Assembly (NCBI GenBank): GCA_015680685.1
Contig: MNCI01023945.1
Span: forward strand, 656,304 to 720,303
Length of the DNA: 64,000 nt
Direction of reading: 5' to 3'
From: Gnetum montanum
Taxonomy: Eukaryota; Streptophyta; Gnetopsida; Gnetales; Gnetaceae
The notes under the pieces were generated by a model that searched no databases, had not been told where the DNA came from, and saw only the letters and a program-made list of their open reading frames with translations. A program made the translations under genes and the position numbers. Positions 12,157 to 23,412 of the stretch are shown piece by piece; position 1 is the stretch's first letter; every line of letters begins with the position of its first letter.

Positions 12157-12339
12157 TCAAGAAGAAAACATCCAAGCACCCAAGAGAATGGCCAGCACAA
12201 GTGCATCAAGTTCCCTTGAAGTCACACCCTTTTCAATCCTTGAGTCCTTCCTTAGTTTGAGAAATACCCAGTCACCGATTTGTTGATAGTTCTTATTATT
12301 GGGAAAGGGACTATACAATTCCAAGCCAAGAGAGACCAT
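12157..12339 (-). pseudogene. short hydrophobic open frame after pol (element A)
   Basis: This is a 60-codon frame whose C-terminal part (ALVLAILLGAWMF) could span a membrane. The same peptide, with changes, lies in the matching place in element B (about 48650-48760). There the match is interrupted by a frameshift further upstream. It could be a remnant of an envelope-like third gene or simply conserved nucleotide sequence. The start at 12339 is an ATG, but no ribosome context can be judged. The inverted partner reads the same at about 26930-27113. Confidence 0.3.
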
Positions 12340-12650
12340 AGAATTTTATGGATGTGTGGATGATGTGGACTCATTGCCTATTATATCAAAAGAACCATAC
12401 CTTAGTATCAACATCATAACTTAAGGGTAAAAACCAAACATTGGTAATCAAAGGAATACAGTTCACACCACCATCAGAGCACTTATTAAGTGACGAATCA
12501 AACAAAGTAATCAAATACACAAAGAAATAAAAAAGGATAAATAATGTTGTAAAACAAAAACAAGAAAAGTTAAAGAAATTTGTAAAACAAAAATGTGTAA
12601 AACAAAAAATTTAAAAAGAACTGAGGGCCTCAAATGATTAGCATAGGTGG

Positions 12651-12670
12651 CCATCTCCCCCATGACTGAA
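12651..12670 (-). promoter_or_regulatory. second polypurine-like motif after integrase
   Basis: On the element strand it reads TTCAGTCATGGGGGAGATGG. It shares the 12-mer CAGTCATGGGGG with the real polypurine tract at the 3' LTR. Element B has it at 49176-49195 as CAGTCGTGGGGGAGATGG. Its place and make-up would suit an internal plus-strand primer site. Confidence 0.4.
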
Positions 12671-12999
12671 TTGGAAGGGAGAGAACTGAAATAAGGAGCA
12701 AGGTCATCCTTTCTCAGAGGTATTATGTGCACCAGCTATTCTAAGTTAATGGAAGGGTTTGGTTTGTTACACATTGACCAATAATCGCTTATCAGGGCTT
12801 TCAGGTTTGTATATGGTCATGGCTCTTGAGGGAAAGGTTGTGTGAATGATGTAAGGTCCTTCCCATAATGTTTGAAATTTTGTGCATTAGGGCACATGTG
12901 TGGGGTTCCAGTAAAAGACCTTATCTCCTGGTTGATACTTAACCTTTCGAATTTTTAAGTCATGATGTTGTTTGTTATGTGCCTTGTGCAACTCATTTG

Positions 13000-13790
13000 A
13001 TGATAGGGAAACCAATCAATTTTCATCTAGCACGTTTAGAGATTCCAATCTTTGTTTTTGTGCTAGATCAAGGTCAAGGTGGAGGTCACATGCCATGGAC
13101 AGTGTATGGAGCTCAGTTTAAATTGAAAGCTTTGGGAGTTTTCCGTACACTAACTCATAGGGAGAGTAGCCTGTAGGGATTTTCCAAGTGGAGAAATATT
13201 CCTAGAGAGCATCGTTCAGTTTAGTGCTCCAATCTCACCTATATTTGCTAATTGTCCTTGTTAATATTCTAGTAATCTCCCGATTAGTGACATTGGCTTG
13301 GCCATTAGCTTCGGGTGATAAGGTGTAGTTAATTTATGTTCAACCCCTAAGCGTTGAATCAATTTTCAAAAGGTTGCACCCGTGAAATGTGTTCCATTAT
13401 TCAAGATAAGTACACGCAGCACACCAAACCTATTTATGACTTATTGTTGTACAAATCATGTAGCTGTAGATGATGTGCAGTCTATTACAGTAGCTGCTTC
13501 AGCCCATTTTGTTAGATAGTCAACAGAAACAATGATATAAGCTTTTCCATTGGACATTGGTGTAATGGGCCCCATAAAGTCTATTCCCCAAATGTAGAAG
13601 GGTTCCAAAGGTTGAATCCATTGTTGTAGACCCTCCATTCTAGCAGTCATTCCTCCATCACATTGACAGCGCTCACAAGATTGGACAAAATGATGGGTGT
13701 CACGAAATAGTGTTGGCTAGTAATATCCTACAAGAAAGATCTTCATAGTCGTTCATCTCCTTACATAGCGACCCCCACAAGGGCCCTCAT
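13000..13790 (-). pseudogene. integrase of element A (degenerate)
   Basis: Integrase inserts element DNA into the genome. The zinc-binding part is readable near 13650-13790 (HFVQSCERCQC), then the core with the first catalytic Asp (WGIDFMGPI near 13550-13600). At the second catalytic position (about 13396-13402) the usual SDNG reads LNNG. A one-base deletion follows, after which the region of the catalytic Glu has Asn in the best reading. The C-terminal part after the core is still visible to about 13000 (LHKAHNKQHHDLKIRKVKYQ near 12940-13000) and no chromodomain is seen. Stops and frameshifts are several. This copy cannot be active. Confidence 0.8.
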
Positions 13791-14094
13791 GAGCATCCTA
13801 GAGAACTCTTAGTTGGTCCACATTGGGCACAGACCATTGAACCAAACCATTAGGATAGAATTTGTAAAGTTATCCTTTGATTTCCATGAAGTACTTGGTT
13901 CTATGAAGAAACTGGTGTTTCTTCCTAAAGTCCAACCCCCATGGTGTTTGTTGGGAAAGGAGATAGGTGAGAATGCTACTTTACCAATTTGTTCCCATGG
14001 GTTGGTTATTCACTACACCTACAAAGAGGGCCTCATCAAGAAAATGATTAGATATGGCATATTCATCCTCTTTTTTGTCCTAGTGCAACCGAGA

Positions 14095-14440
14095 TAAATG
14101 ATCTACAACTACGTTCTTGGTGCCCTTTCGATCTATCATCATTAGATCAAACTCCTATAGGATTACCAGCCAATGTATGATATGAGGGCTAACCATTGGC
14201 TTATTCATGAGGAACCTAATTGCACTATTATGTGTATGAATGTACACTTTGTAGCCTAACACATAGTGCCTAAACTTGTCCAGTGCAAACACTACAACCA
14301 TTAATTCTTTTTCTGTAGTTGTATAGTTAAGTTGTGCACCAGCGATACTCTTACTTGCACAGTGGATGTAATAAGGATGTTTTTGTTCATCTAATTGTGT
14401 TAGTACAGCTCCTAAGGCATAATTGGATGCGTCAGTTATT
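14095..14440 (-). pseudogene. RNase H domain of element A
   Basis: RNase H removes RNA from the RNA:DNA hybrid made during reverse transcription. The minus strand shows NYTTTEKELMVVVFALDKFR near 14270-14330 and a downstream RKGTKNVVVDHLSRLH near 14095-14145. The domain follows the reverse transcriptase directly, as in Ty3/gypsy pol. In the usual T-D-H motif the Asp is replaced (THNSA). It is split by at least one stop and by a change of frame from the reverse transcriptase. Confidence 0.75.
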
Positions 14441-15278
14441 ATATGGAATGGTCTGGACCAGTCAGAGTTTGGAATGCTGGTTCACATTCCCTGGTCCATT
14501 CGAATGGTGCATCCTTCTTTGTTAGTTCTACCAATGGTTTAGCAATCTTGGAGAACTTCTCACTGAATCTCCTGTAGTAGCCGGTGTGTCCAAGGAATGA
14601 TCGAATGTCTTTAACAGTTTCCAGTTGTTGGTTAATTCCATGGATGACCCTAACTTTATATGGGTCTACCTCTATTCCTAAATGTGAAATTTTATGCCCA
14701 AGTACAATGCCCTCTTGGACCATCAAATGGCTTTTCTGCCAATTAAGCCTTAATTTGGTTTCCACATATCATTTTAACACTTGCTCTAATCGGTCTAGGG
14801 CTTGATCAAAGTTTGTTCCATAAGTGGAGAAGTCTTCTATAAAGACTTCCACTCCGTTCCCGATCTACTGTTGGAATATGCTTAGAACTAAACATTGAAA
14901 TGTGGCAGGAGCATTGCACAAGCCAAATGGCATTTGTTTATATGAAAACGTTCCCTAGGGACTGGTGAATGTTGTTTTAGCTTGATCTTCTAGTGCTATT
15001 CGTATTTGATTATATCCACTATACCCATCCAAAAAACTATAATAGCAATGCCCCACTATAGTGTCTAAGACTTGGTCAACGAATGGCAATGGAAAATGAT
15101 CCTTGAATGTTGCCATGTTAAGCAGCCTAAAATCTATACACACCCTCCATTTGCCTCCCTTCTTAGGCACGATTACTAGAGGACTAACCCATTCACTATC
15201 AGCAATGGGATATATGAACTCAGCCATAAGAAGTTGTTCTATCTCTTCTTTTACTATTTGTTTCAATTTCGGGTTCAA
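14439..15278 (-). pseudogene. reverse transcriptase of element A
   Basis: Reverse transcriptase copies element RNA into DNA. Fingers and palm are at 14955-15278 (KKGGKWRVCIDFRLLN, DHFPLPFVDQVLD, SFLDGYSGYNQI with the first catalytic Asp). MPFGLCNAPATFQ follows near 14900-14945, and the connection region is at 14439-14765 (EGIVLGHKIS, FLGHTGYYRRF). The paired Asp motif, FMDD in element B, reads FIED here (14832-14837), so a catalytic residue is lost. Stops interrupt the frame near 14952, 14873 and 14766, but it is otherwise one frame throughout. Confidence 0.88.
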
Positions 15279-15281
15279 TAG

Positions 15282-15372
15282 TCTCTATGGTTGTTTTCGA
15301 GGTTTCATGGAGGGGTCCATGTAAATNTCTCTATGGTTGTTTTCGAGGTTTCATGGAGGGGTCTATGTAAAT
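15282..15372. repeat. 45-bp duplicate around a single N
   Basis: 15282-15326 and 15328-15372 are the same 45 bases with one difference, separated by one N. Removing one copy gives the arrangement seen at the matching place in element B. It looks like two overlapping contig ends joined without merging. Confidence 0.85.
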
Positions 15373-15643
15373 CCTATGCTGGCATATCCCAGTTAACTCG
15401 GGATATGACTAGGCAAAGGCTTTTGACCACTTCTTTATGACTTTTAGCAATCTTTCTTTCTTTTTGGTTGGGAACAAGTTTTGCCTTGATGATTACCGAT
15501 TTTCTATTTTCAAGGATCATATACTCTAGACCGGTGGGCAATGGTTTCAGATCAAGGGGCTCTTGTTTAAATCTCTCAGGAATTTCCAACTTCTCCCAGT
15601 TGATGTTTTCGAGGGTAAGGTTTGGAAGTTGGCAACAGACTTG

Positions 15644-16330
15644 CTAAAGTGTGTTTGTGCTTCCAATGTAAGCACTAGTTATTCCCTCAGTTAATTTCAT
15701 GAATGTTATCGAGTTACTCTCTTGGTCATCCATCAGCCATAGGGTGTCCTCTTGTTGTGTGAATGCTGCATACAAGCACCTTTGTATATTAATTTCTTGT
15801 GCACACCGATTGCATGCAAGCAATGCTAAACTTCGCATAACCCATGATTTTTGCACGTAATGGCACCCTGTGTCACTGTATGCGATGCATGGAATTTTCT
15901 TCTTCTCAATCTTTCCAAAAGGGTTCTTCTTAGATATTTCCAAGGAAAGATTGTAGATCCCTAGGTGTGCATCTATAGTACTCAGCCATGCTCTTCCCAT
16001 TATTATTGGGAAGTCTCCCTTACCATTGTTTACTTGTATCACTAGGAAATCAACTAGATATGACCAACCACTCATAGTCGTAATGATGTCCTCCACCAGT
16101 CCCAAAGGGACAATGATGGACTAGTCGGCCAGCTCTAGTTGAATATTACACTTCCTTAGTGGAGGTAGGTTCCAGGCTTTGTACATCTTCTGTGATATTA
16201 AGTTGACTTCGGAACCTGAGTCCAGAAGAGCTTTACATAGTTCATTCCCAGTGACTTGGAGGTAGATTAGAGGACTTCTAGGATCAGAGAATTTCCTAGG
16301 AATGTGGCCCACCTTGATCTAGTCAGTGAC
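15644..16330 (-). pseudogene. protease of element A
   Basis: An aspartic protease matures the gag-pol polyprotein. The active-site triad DSG is at 16214-16222 in the context LLDSGSEVNLIS. The flap and C-terminal part follow at 15644-16105 (PIIMGRAWLSTIDA, a well-kept block in plant gypsy proteases). It is in the same frame as gag, 18235 downward, so gag and protease were one reading frame. A stop separates 16121 and 16105. Confidence 0.85.
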
Positions 16331-16540
16331 GGTATGTGTTAACATAAACATATGCGTTGAGCTCTATTTTTGGTTTAAAGGAGGTCCCAAAACTTTATTT
16401 GGTATGGAGGTGTTTAGATGTTCAACCACTTGTGATGGTGAGGGCTTAGTTGAATTGTTGGTTCTAAAGAAAGGTCCTTTCGGCATAAGATTGTCAGAAC
16501 CAACTGTGGTTTGAGGATTCGAAGCCCTCGTGACATTGGG

Positions 16541-18235
16541 TTATTGCGGTTGAGTGGGGAATACCCCTTGCATTGTTAATTTATGAAGCAGCAAGGTTTT
16601 CCTACTCACCAACTCTTCAAGTGATGACTCATCCTCCTCCTCACAAAATCTTACTTCCCTTTTTCGGAGGGAAGGATCGCAGTTGTACTCTTCTGTGCTT
16701 TCTCTCTTGCATAGCTCTCCTTCTTCCTTAGCTACTTGCTTCAAAAATCTATGAGCCTCATCAGACCTAAGCTCTAATAATCTCCCTTGGGCATATGTTC
16801 CAATGGTTCTCCTAGTTTCGTGCCTAAGCCCATCTACGAGATGGCATAGTTGATCCCATTGCGCGTAACCATGGCCTGGGAAACGATGTAACAATGCATA
16901 GTATCAGCCCATGGTAGCATCCAAGGATTCATGATTACCTTGCTTCCATCCTTGGATTTGCTTTTGCAAGTTGGACACCTAGGAGTATGTTTGGTATTTA
17001 TCATTAAACAGTCCCAACATCGTACTCTGCCTTCGAATGGATTCCAGCTCTAAGGACTGGTACCAGCTTTCTTCTTCTTTTATGAGTGTCCTTGGGAATA
17101 ACTTTAATTTTTTCCACTCGTTCTCAATGTTCTGCAAGGCACAGGCATCATGAAATGCCTGTAAGTGGTTTTGAGGATCAGCGTTGTATCCCCCCTCAAA
17201 TCGTGGGATATTATTCATGTAAAATCTCTTGATCCTGCTATCTTTCTGGTGCCTTGTAGGAATTCTAACGGCCTCTGTAATGTCTAACATGCTTTGGGTT
17301 GCAAGTATGGATTCATCATGGTCATTTCTCTCATGGCATTTGTGATGTCTACATGGTTCCCTACTTTCCCTTCTTCCATGTCGTGATTCCCTAGAATGCC
17401 CTCGTCCTAGCTCTTGACTCTCTCGTCGAGGTCTCTCATTTTGCTTATCCTTGTCCTCACAGTTAGGTTCCTTATGACTGTGTCTCAACATTGAAGGAGA
17501 GGGTGAATGTTGCGATGAAGGGGAAGAGGAAGGAGAACCATCACCATGACGATGTTTCCTACCATCCCTTCGGTGATCTCAACCCCGATTGTGATGATAA
17601 TCAGAATACTTACCCTTATCTTGTGTTTGTGTTCCCTCATTGAACACTTGGTGTTTGTGGGAATCAAAACCAGGGTTGTGTATCATGGAGCAAAGGTTCT
17701 AATACGCCACCTCCTCACTATCGTTAGGAGGGGAAACATCATTTTGTGGAGAGCCTATTGAGATAGGTTCACCACCCTTAATTTCTCTTATGACGGGAAA
17801 AGCATTATGGGGACCTTTGCCCTTCAACGATCTGTGGTAAGTCTCCTGCCACAAGTCCCATTGACATTGCGCTTCTGTGGGATGGTAGTCCCTTACGTTG
17901 TAATCGCATGCAATGTACTCAGTGTATAATTAAGACATGCCAATTCGTGCAAGGGCACGAAGGAGCATGTTGGGGGTGGCTCTATCTTGAGGCAACACTA
18001 TGTTACCCTCCAAGTCTCTCCAACGTAGTTGTTCATCTTGATGAAAGAAAAAGGTAAAGTTGGGTATATAATCATCGTGATGAGTATATACCACACTAAA
18101 TTGTTGAGGAACTGACGGTTCTTGGTTATTATGTATGTTGTGCCGCCGACTGTCTCTAGTGTTGGCCCTAGGCGGTGAAGTGCTTTTGTGTGGAGAAGAA
18201 GACATTTTAGTCTTATTTGGTGTGATGTTTGTCAT
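16541..18235 (-). pseudogene. gag of element A
   Basis: Gag forms the particle that packages element RNA. The frame opens with ATG at 18235, 119 bases after the LTR, and runs in one frame to 16541 with internal stops near 17927, 17700, 17581, 16977 and 16897. The retrotransposon gag core is at about 17000-17270 (NIPRFEGGYNADPQNHLQAF and KKLKLFPRTLIKEEESWYQS). An Arg/Ser/His-rich stretch precedes it at 17300-17500. Compared with element B a stretch of about 0.5 kb containing the zinc knuckle is missing near 16580. The 5' start was chosen because element B has its ATG at the same distance from its LTR. Confidence 0.85.
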
Positions 18236-18335
18236 TATGTTATTATTTTTTTTCTTGATTAACCCTAAGGGTTCTTTTTAGCGCCCAATGATGTAAATTA
18301 TTTCCTATGTTCTATGTAGCGCACAAACAACTAAG

Positions 18336-18353
18336 TCCCCAGCAACGGTGCCA
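18336..18353 (-). promoter_or_regulatory. primer binding site, tRNA-Asp type
   Basis: On the element strand TGGCACCGTTGCTGGGGA starts one base after the LTR. It matches the complement of the 3' end of plant tRNA-Asp at 16 of 18 positions. This primer is typical of Athila-type elements. Confidence 0.85.
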
Positions 18354-18354
18354 A

Positions 18355-19139
18355 TGATGAGTGGCAAGGTACCCCTACACTCAACCATACTAATACGAGC
18401 GTCTCACGCACGATCCAGTCAAACTCCAAGGACTAAGTGCTTACATGCCTTATGGAATACTTAAGGTTAATCAATCGTTGTCTTCCCAGACTTACTTGTA
18501 TTTTCACGGTTGTATGGTTAAGTAAGTATGAGGTATATGATTTTTATAACTTTTATCTTTTTATCACCTATGCTAAGAGAGGAAAGGGTGAAGGGACTAA
18601 GTAACTAACTTTCACTAACTAAGCTTTAATCATCCTAGCATCAATATCCATTCCGACTTGCCGTACACACCCTAAACCAATGCAACGCTACTGGGATTAC
18701 CAAATGCTATTCGTTACTGGGTTACCAAGCGTAGCACACATGCTCGAAGCGGTCGTACTGAATGCACTTAACTAGGAGTTGAGGGTTGAGTGTGATTAAT
18801 TGTCTAAGAAAGCATTTAAAAATTTAACAATAATTAAAGTCCTATTTAGCTTAGTCCATGCACTGCAAGGTTTATCAGAAATTTTGTCTTTATTTCCGTA
18901 CACAAATGTGTGCTCAGGTACAATTTTCTTGAATAAAGATCTGTTCACTTTGAGACTCCTACTACGGTCACATGGAAATTATTCTATCTCTGGAATGGTA
19001 AAACTACCAGAGTTTAGCTAAGGGTTTAGATCTAGATGAGGAAACAAGGGAAAGCTGCCTCTTATTTATAGAACTGGCGATGGGCTGCAATATCACATAC
19101 GTGATATTGCAGGGGCCAATGCGATATTGCGTCCCATCA
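18355..19139 (-). mobile_element. element A 5' LTR
   Basis: The LTR is 785 bp, beginning TGATGGGACG and ending CACTCATCA on the minus strand. TATAAATAAG at 19061-19070 is the likely core promoter, and AATAAA lies about 170 bases downstream. It differs from the 3' LTR at 28515-29281 at many scattered sites and by an insertion of nearly 20 bases upstream of the TATA box, so the insertion is not recent. The flanking GTGGT (19140-19144) is the target duplication whose partner lies at 29282-29286. Confidence 0.92.
19061..19070 (-). promoter_or_regulatory. TATA box in 5' LTR of element A
   Basis: TATAAATAAG on the element strand, kept in all LTRs of both subfamilies. It lies about 70 bases inside the LTR. 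Confidence 0.6.
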
Positions 19140-19144
19140 GTGGT
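19140..19144 (-). repeat. target site duplication of element A, 5' side
   Basis: Read on the minus strand it is ACCAC, the same as 29282-29286 on the plus strand. It lies inside a 45-bp subrepeat, and the sequence on its outer side continues exactly into the sequence after 29286. Confidence 0.85.
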
Positions 19145-20365
19145 GTTCATGAAGCTCTATGGGAGGAAACCTTTTATGGAAATAGTGGTATCTATAGATA
19201 TCCATGGGATACAAGATTTTATGATGATGATTGGATTTGTGGTTACTATGGGTTGCCAAAATTTTCAAAGGGATTTTTAGCAATGGTAGAGGGTGGTGAT
19301 GGTGATGAACATGCAAGTAGTGATGAGAAAAAGAATGCATGGTAATAAAAAAGAATGGTGCAAGTGTTGGAGGGTAGAATGCATAGGTAGGCATGGTTAA
19401 AATTAGCATAGTAGCAAGGCATGGTGCCTAGTAAGAATTTCATATTACAAAAGAGCATGAAGAATGAGGAAAAGAGAATAGTGATACATAGGTAGAAATA
19501 GAGAAATGATGACATAGACTACATGGAATGATGATGTGTGGTGTGGAGGAAGAATGAGATAACATGTAGTTGTGGTGGGAAGGTAGCACAAGATGGTAGG
19601 CCATGCCAACTATATGGAGAGCATGACTATGATAGAGGATTTCTCTTGTTGTTGCTTGGTCGTAATCAATGGATTGTTTCTATAGAGAATGGTAAGGCTA
19701 GCCATGCCCATGACAAGCTAGCCATACCAAGGACAGCCTACCATGATCCCCTACAATATTGTAGTGACTATGCCAAAGCTAGACCAGCCTTCGCAGTGGC
19801 AACAAACATAAGGTAGTGAGGACCGTAGAAGAGTTGCATGTCCTACAAACATGTGTTTGTTGCAATGATGCAACAACAGTGTATCATGAACAATGAAGTG
19901 AAAGAGAGGTAATAAAATGATAATTGGAGTGGCATAGTGTGGTCAATGCTTGGCTGAAGACATGTGGATGATAGCATATGATACAAAAATTATATAGGGC
20001 TATTACACAAGGTTGCATGCATAGCAGTGTGTTGCTAGCCATAGGCACTAACTAGTCCTAACCTTAAGGGATAGGGCCAAAGCTAAAAAATTAATATTTT
20101 TAAAATATTATTATTATTATTATTTATATAAAGAATTAAATATAATTAAATTATATTAATTCTTTGATAGAAAAAGCTTGGCTTTGCTAATTAGCTATAT
20201 GAAGCATAAGATGTTAAGGTTAGTAATTATGAGGTCTTGGGTTCAATTTCTATCTCTAACCTTTAGACATTAATTTTTTTTATGGGAGGTTGAAAGAAAA
20301 TGACTCTTCATTTACTAAAAAGACATCCAAAATTAAAACTTATGGCTTTTGAGTTCCAAAACATT

Positions 20366-20468
20366 GGGCATGGAAAGAAAAGACTTCATAAGAAGTTGCC
20401 CATATCAGTACTACCCTATGATGAACATGCTTAATTATAAATTTCTCATCTTGGTTGTAGTCAACATG
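20366..20468 (-). repeat. 5S rRNA-derived segment
   Basis: On the minus strand the A-box part AATTAAGCATGTTCATC is kept and the intermediate element reads GGTAGTACTG. The C-box is partly lost. Confidence 0.7.
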
Positions 20469-21745
20469 TTAAATTTCCTTTTTAAAAAATTTCTCCACAT
20501 TTTAAAATTAAAATTTTACCACCATTTTTTAAGTTTTGAAATTTTCATCAATTTATGAAAAATACTTCCATTACAAAACATATTAAGAATATAGGTTGGT
20601 GGTGTCAACAATGTTCATTGGAGATCCATGGTAGGTAAGATTTTATGATGCTAGCATTATCTATTAGAGTGTCATGGAAGGTAGGATTTTAAGGTACTAG
20701 CAATATCCATGGAGGTCTGTTAGAAGTTAATGGCTTCAATGGTTAACATGGACTACCAAAATTTTTAGCGAGATTCTCAACAATAATGGAGGTGAAGGTG
20801 GTAGTGATGGAGGCATAGATAGTGATGAAAATGATATGCACTATTGTAGAAAAATTGGCTTAAAACATAAAGGAAAATGCTAAAGAGTAGGATGCACATA
20901 GGTAGGCATGCCAAACATTAGTGCAATAGTAGGGTGTAGTGCTTGGCAAGAATGACATAAGATGATAGGGTATGAACAACATGAAATAAAGAACAATGAT
21001 GAATGGACACAAGGTTTTGTATTGTTGCGATTTCACCATAATTGTAACCTATCACCATGAAGGATGGCAAGGGACACCATGTGGATGGCAAGCTAACCCT
21101 CTCAGTGGTGGCCTACATGATGTCTTACAATAGTGCAATGGCTATATCGTAACCCAACCAACCTTGCTAACAGTTATAGATGTAGAGGAATGTGAGGGCA
21201 ACAAGTGAGTGAGTGTAGTGGAGGGGTCGTGTGGACCATACACAAGGGTTTATTGTAGGATTAGGAGATGCATCAGGAATGAGGCAATAGAAGAGAGGTA
21301 GTGTAGAGGTGACCAGAGCCACATAGTAGGGTTGAGGCTTACCAAAGATTTGCAGGTGTTGGTAGATGACATGGAAGTCACATGGGACTATTACATGAGG
21401 CTACATTGCTAGCAACACATAGTTGATCACAATGACTAGCTAGCCCTAACCTTAAGGGTTAGGGAAAAATTAAAAAATTAATTATTTCCTATAAGTATAA
21501 TTATTATTTTTGTATTAATAAAATGAGTTAGATATAATTAAAGCATGTTAACTTTTTGACAAGCAAAATCTTGGCTTTAGTAGTTAGTTATATGAAGTAT
21601 AAGATGCTGAGGATAATAATTAGGAGTTGTTGAATAACACATTAAGTTATTTTATGGGAGGTTGAAATCTATAGATAACAACTATTATATTGGTAAGGAA
21701 AGCTATTCAAAATCAGAAGCTATGACTTTTTGAAGTACAAAAAGG

Positions 21746-21850
21746 TATGCATGGAAAGTGAGACTTCTCGAGAGATTACACATCCTAGTACTATTCCAAG
21801 ATGAGTGTGCCTAGTTATAGAATTTTTATCTAAATTGCTACCAATGTGCC
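21746..21850 (-). repeat. 5S rRNA-derived segment
   Basis: AATAGTACTAGGATGTGTAA and CTCGAGAAGTCTCAC are readable on the minus strand. The A-box reads CTAGGCACACTCATC. Confidence 0.7.
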
Positions 21851-23279
21851 AAATTTCTTTCTTGTAATTTTTCCTTACATTTTCAATTTAAATGTTATTA
21901 GATATTTGTGAAATATTTAAAATTTTCATTGCCAAACCTACTGAGAAGGTATGCTAGCAATGTTGGCGATGTCTATCAGAGCTCCATGGAAGGTAGGATT
22001 TTATAATACTAGTAATTTTCATTTGAGATCCATGGGAGGTAGGATTTTATGGTAGCTGTGGTATTGATGGAACTCTATGAATGGTAAGATTTTATGTTGC
22101 TCATACTATCCATCGAGCTCCATAGGAGGTAGGATTTTATAGCAATGGCAATGTTCATAGAGCTCCATGGAAGGTAGGATTTTTTGGTGTTAATGGTTTT
22201 TACGATTACTATGGACTAACAAAATTTCTGATGTGGATTTTGACAATGGTGGTGGCAAAGGTGTTAGCAATGAAGGCACATGTAGTAGCAAAAATAGCAT
22301 GCATGATAGTAAGGAAAAATAGTACAAAATGTCAAGAATGATGTCATACAACATGGCACACATGCAAACATGGCCAAATCAATGCATCAACACAATGTTG
22401 AGCTAGCAAGGATGACATCAGCTGATAGGGCATGAAGCATGTGGAACAACTAATAGTGATGCACAATTAGTGATAGAGGAATGATGGCATAAGTTGCATG
22501 GTAAGATAGTATGCAAAGTAAAGGAAAGGTGAAATGATATGAAGTAGTGGTAGGAAGGCAAGACAAGGTAGTAGGCCTCACCAACTGCGTAATAAGCTTG
22601 ATGGTTGTGGAGGGCCATGAATGTAGTAGTTACAAGGGTTTCTATTGTTGCTACATGGATCTAATCAGTGACCTACTACTCTAGAGGATAGCAAGGCTAG
22701 TTATTCCCATAACAAGCTAGTCCTATTGATGACAACCTACCATGATGCCTCATGGTAGCATCATGGCTATGCCATACCAAGGCTAACATAGCTAGTAGTG
22801 GCAAGCACAAAGGGACTTGAGGATGATGAGAAAGTAAGGATCATGGAAGGGCCATGTGGGTTGTAGGCAAGGATTTGTTGCAACAACACAATAGTGGTAG
22901 GGTCAAGCAGTGCGGCTAGAATGATGGAACAAAAGATAGGTGATGCAGTGGCAACTAAAGTGGAACAATGGGGCCAAGGCTTAGCAAAAGGCATGTGGGC
23001 AATAGAAGATAACATGAAAATAACATGGGGATGCATAGGGCTACATGGCCAATGGTGCTTAACCAGCCATAGTGACTAACATGCTCTGACCATAAATGTT
23101 AAGGGAAAAGCCCAAAATTTTATCTTATTTTATTTAAATATATTTGGTATTATATATTTTATTAATTAAAAGTTTTAAATATAATTAAAATATATTAATT
23201 TTTTGATAAGAAAAAGCTTGAAATTGGTAATTAGATATATGAAGCATAAGATGTTGAAGTTAATAATCAGGAGGTCTTA

Positions 23280-23290
23280 GGTTCGATTCC
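23280..23290 (+). promoter_or_regulatory. perfect Pol III B box in tRNA-like segment
   Basis: GGTTCGATTCC fits the B-box consensus exactly. About 45 bases upstream a weaker A-box-like TTAGATATATGAAGC is present, and AGGAGGTCTTAG precedes the box as in a tRNA extra loop and T stem. It is on the opposite strand from the 5S-derived segment of the same unit, the two pointing toward each other. It may be the relic of a tRNA-type SINE. Confidence 0.6.
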
Positions 23291-23412
23291 TAGTTTCAAC
23301 TTTTTAACATTAAGTTTTTATATAGCAGTTTAAAATATATAGAAAATAACTCTTTGTTTGTTGAAAAAGGCATCTAGAATTAAAAGTTATGACTTTTGAT
23401 ATTTGAAAATTT

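Larger units (their letters stand above)
10198..12327 (-). repeat. 2.13-kb inverted repeat, left copy
   Basis: This block is the near-exact inverse complement of 26943-29070. Comparing stretches by eye I saw roughly a dozen single-base differences. It holds the partial LTR, the polypurine region and most of the post-pol sequence of element A. At 12327 the left copy runs on into element A's pol side. At 10198 it stops in tandem repeat. The partner does the reverse, as expected after crossing over between two inverted copies. Confidence 0.9.
10756..13000 (-). other. element A post-pol region with polypurine tract
   Basis: About 2.2 kb lies between the integrase end and the 3' LTR. On the element strand it shows a second polypurine-like motif right after integrase (12651-12670), a short hydrophobic open frame (12157-12339), an intron-like GT-AG stretch (11139-11199), a CT-rich tract (about 10960-11000) and the 3' tract CAGTCATGGGGGTA just before the LTR at 10756. 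Athila-type elements often carry an envelope-like gene here. I see no convincing one, only fragments. Confidence 0.6.

Noticed and set aside
10756-13000. An envelope gene in element A
   Set aside because: Only a 60-codon hydrophobic frame and non-ATG frames are present. The conserved nucleotide stretch does not keep one frame between subfamilies.
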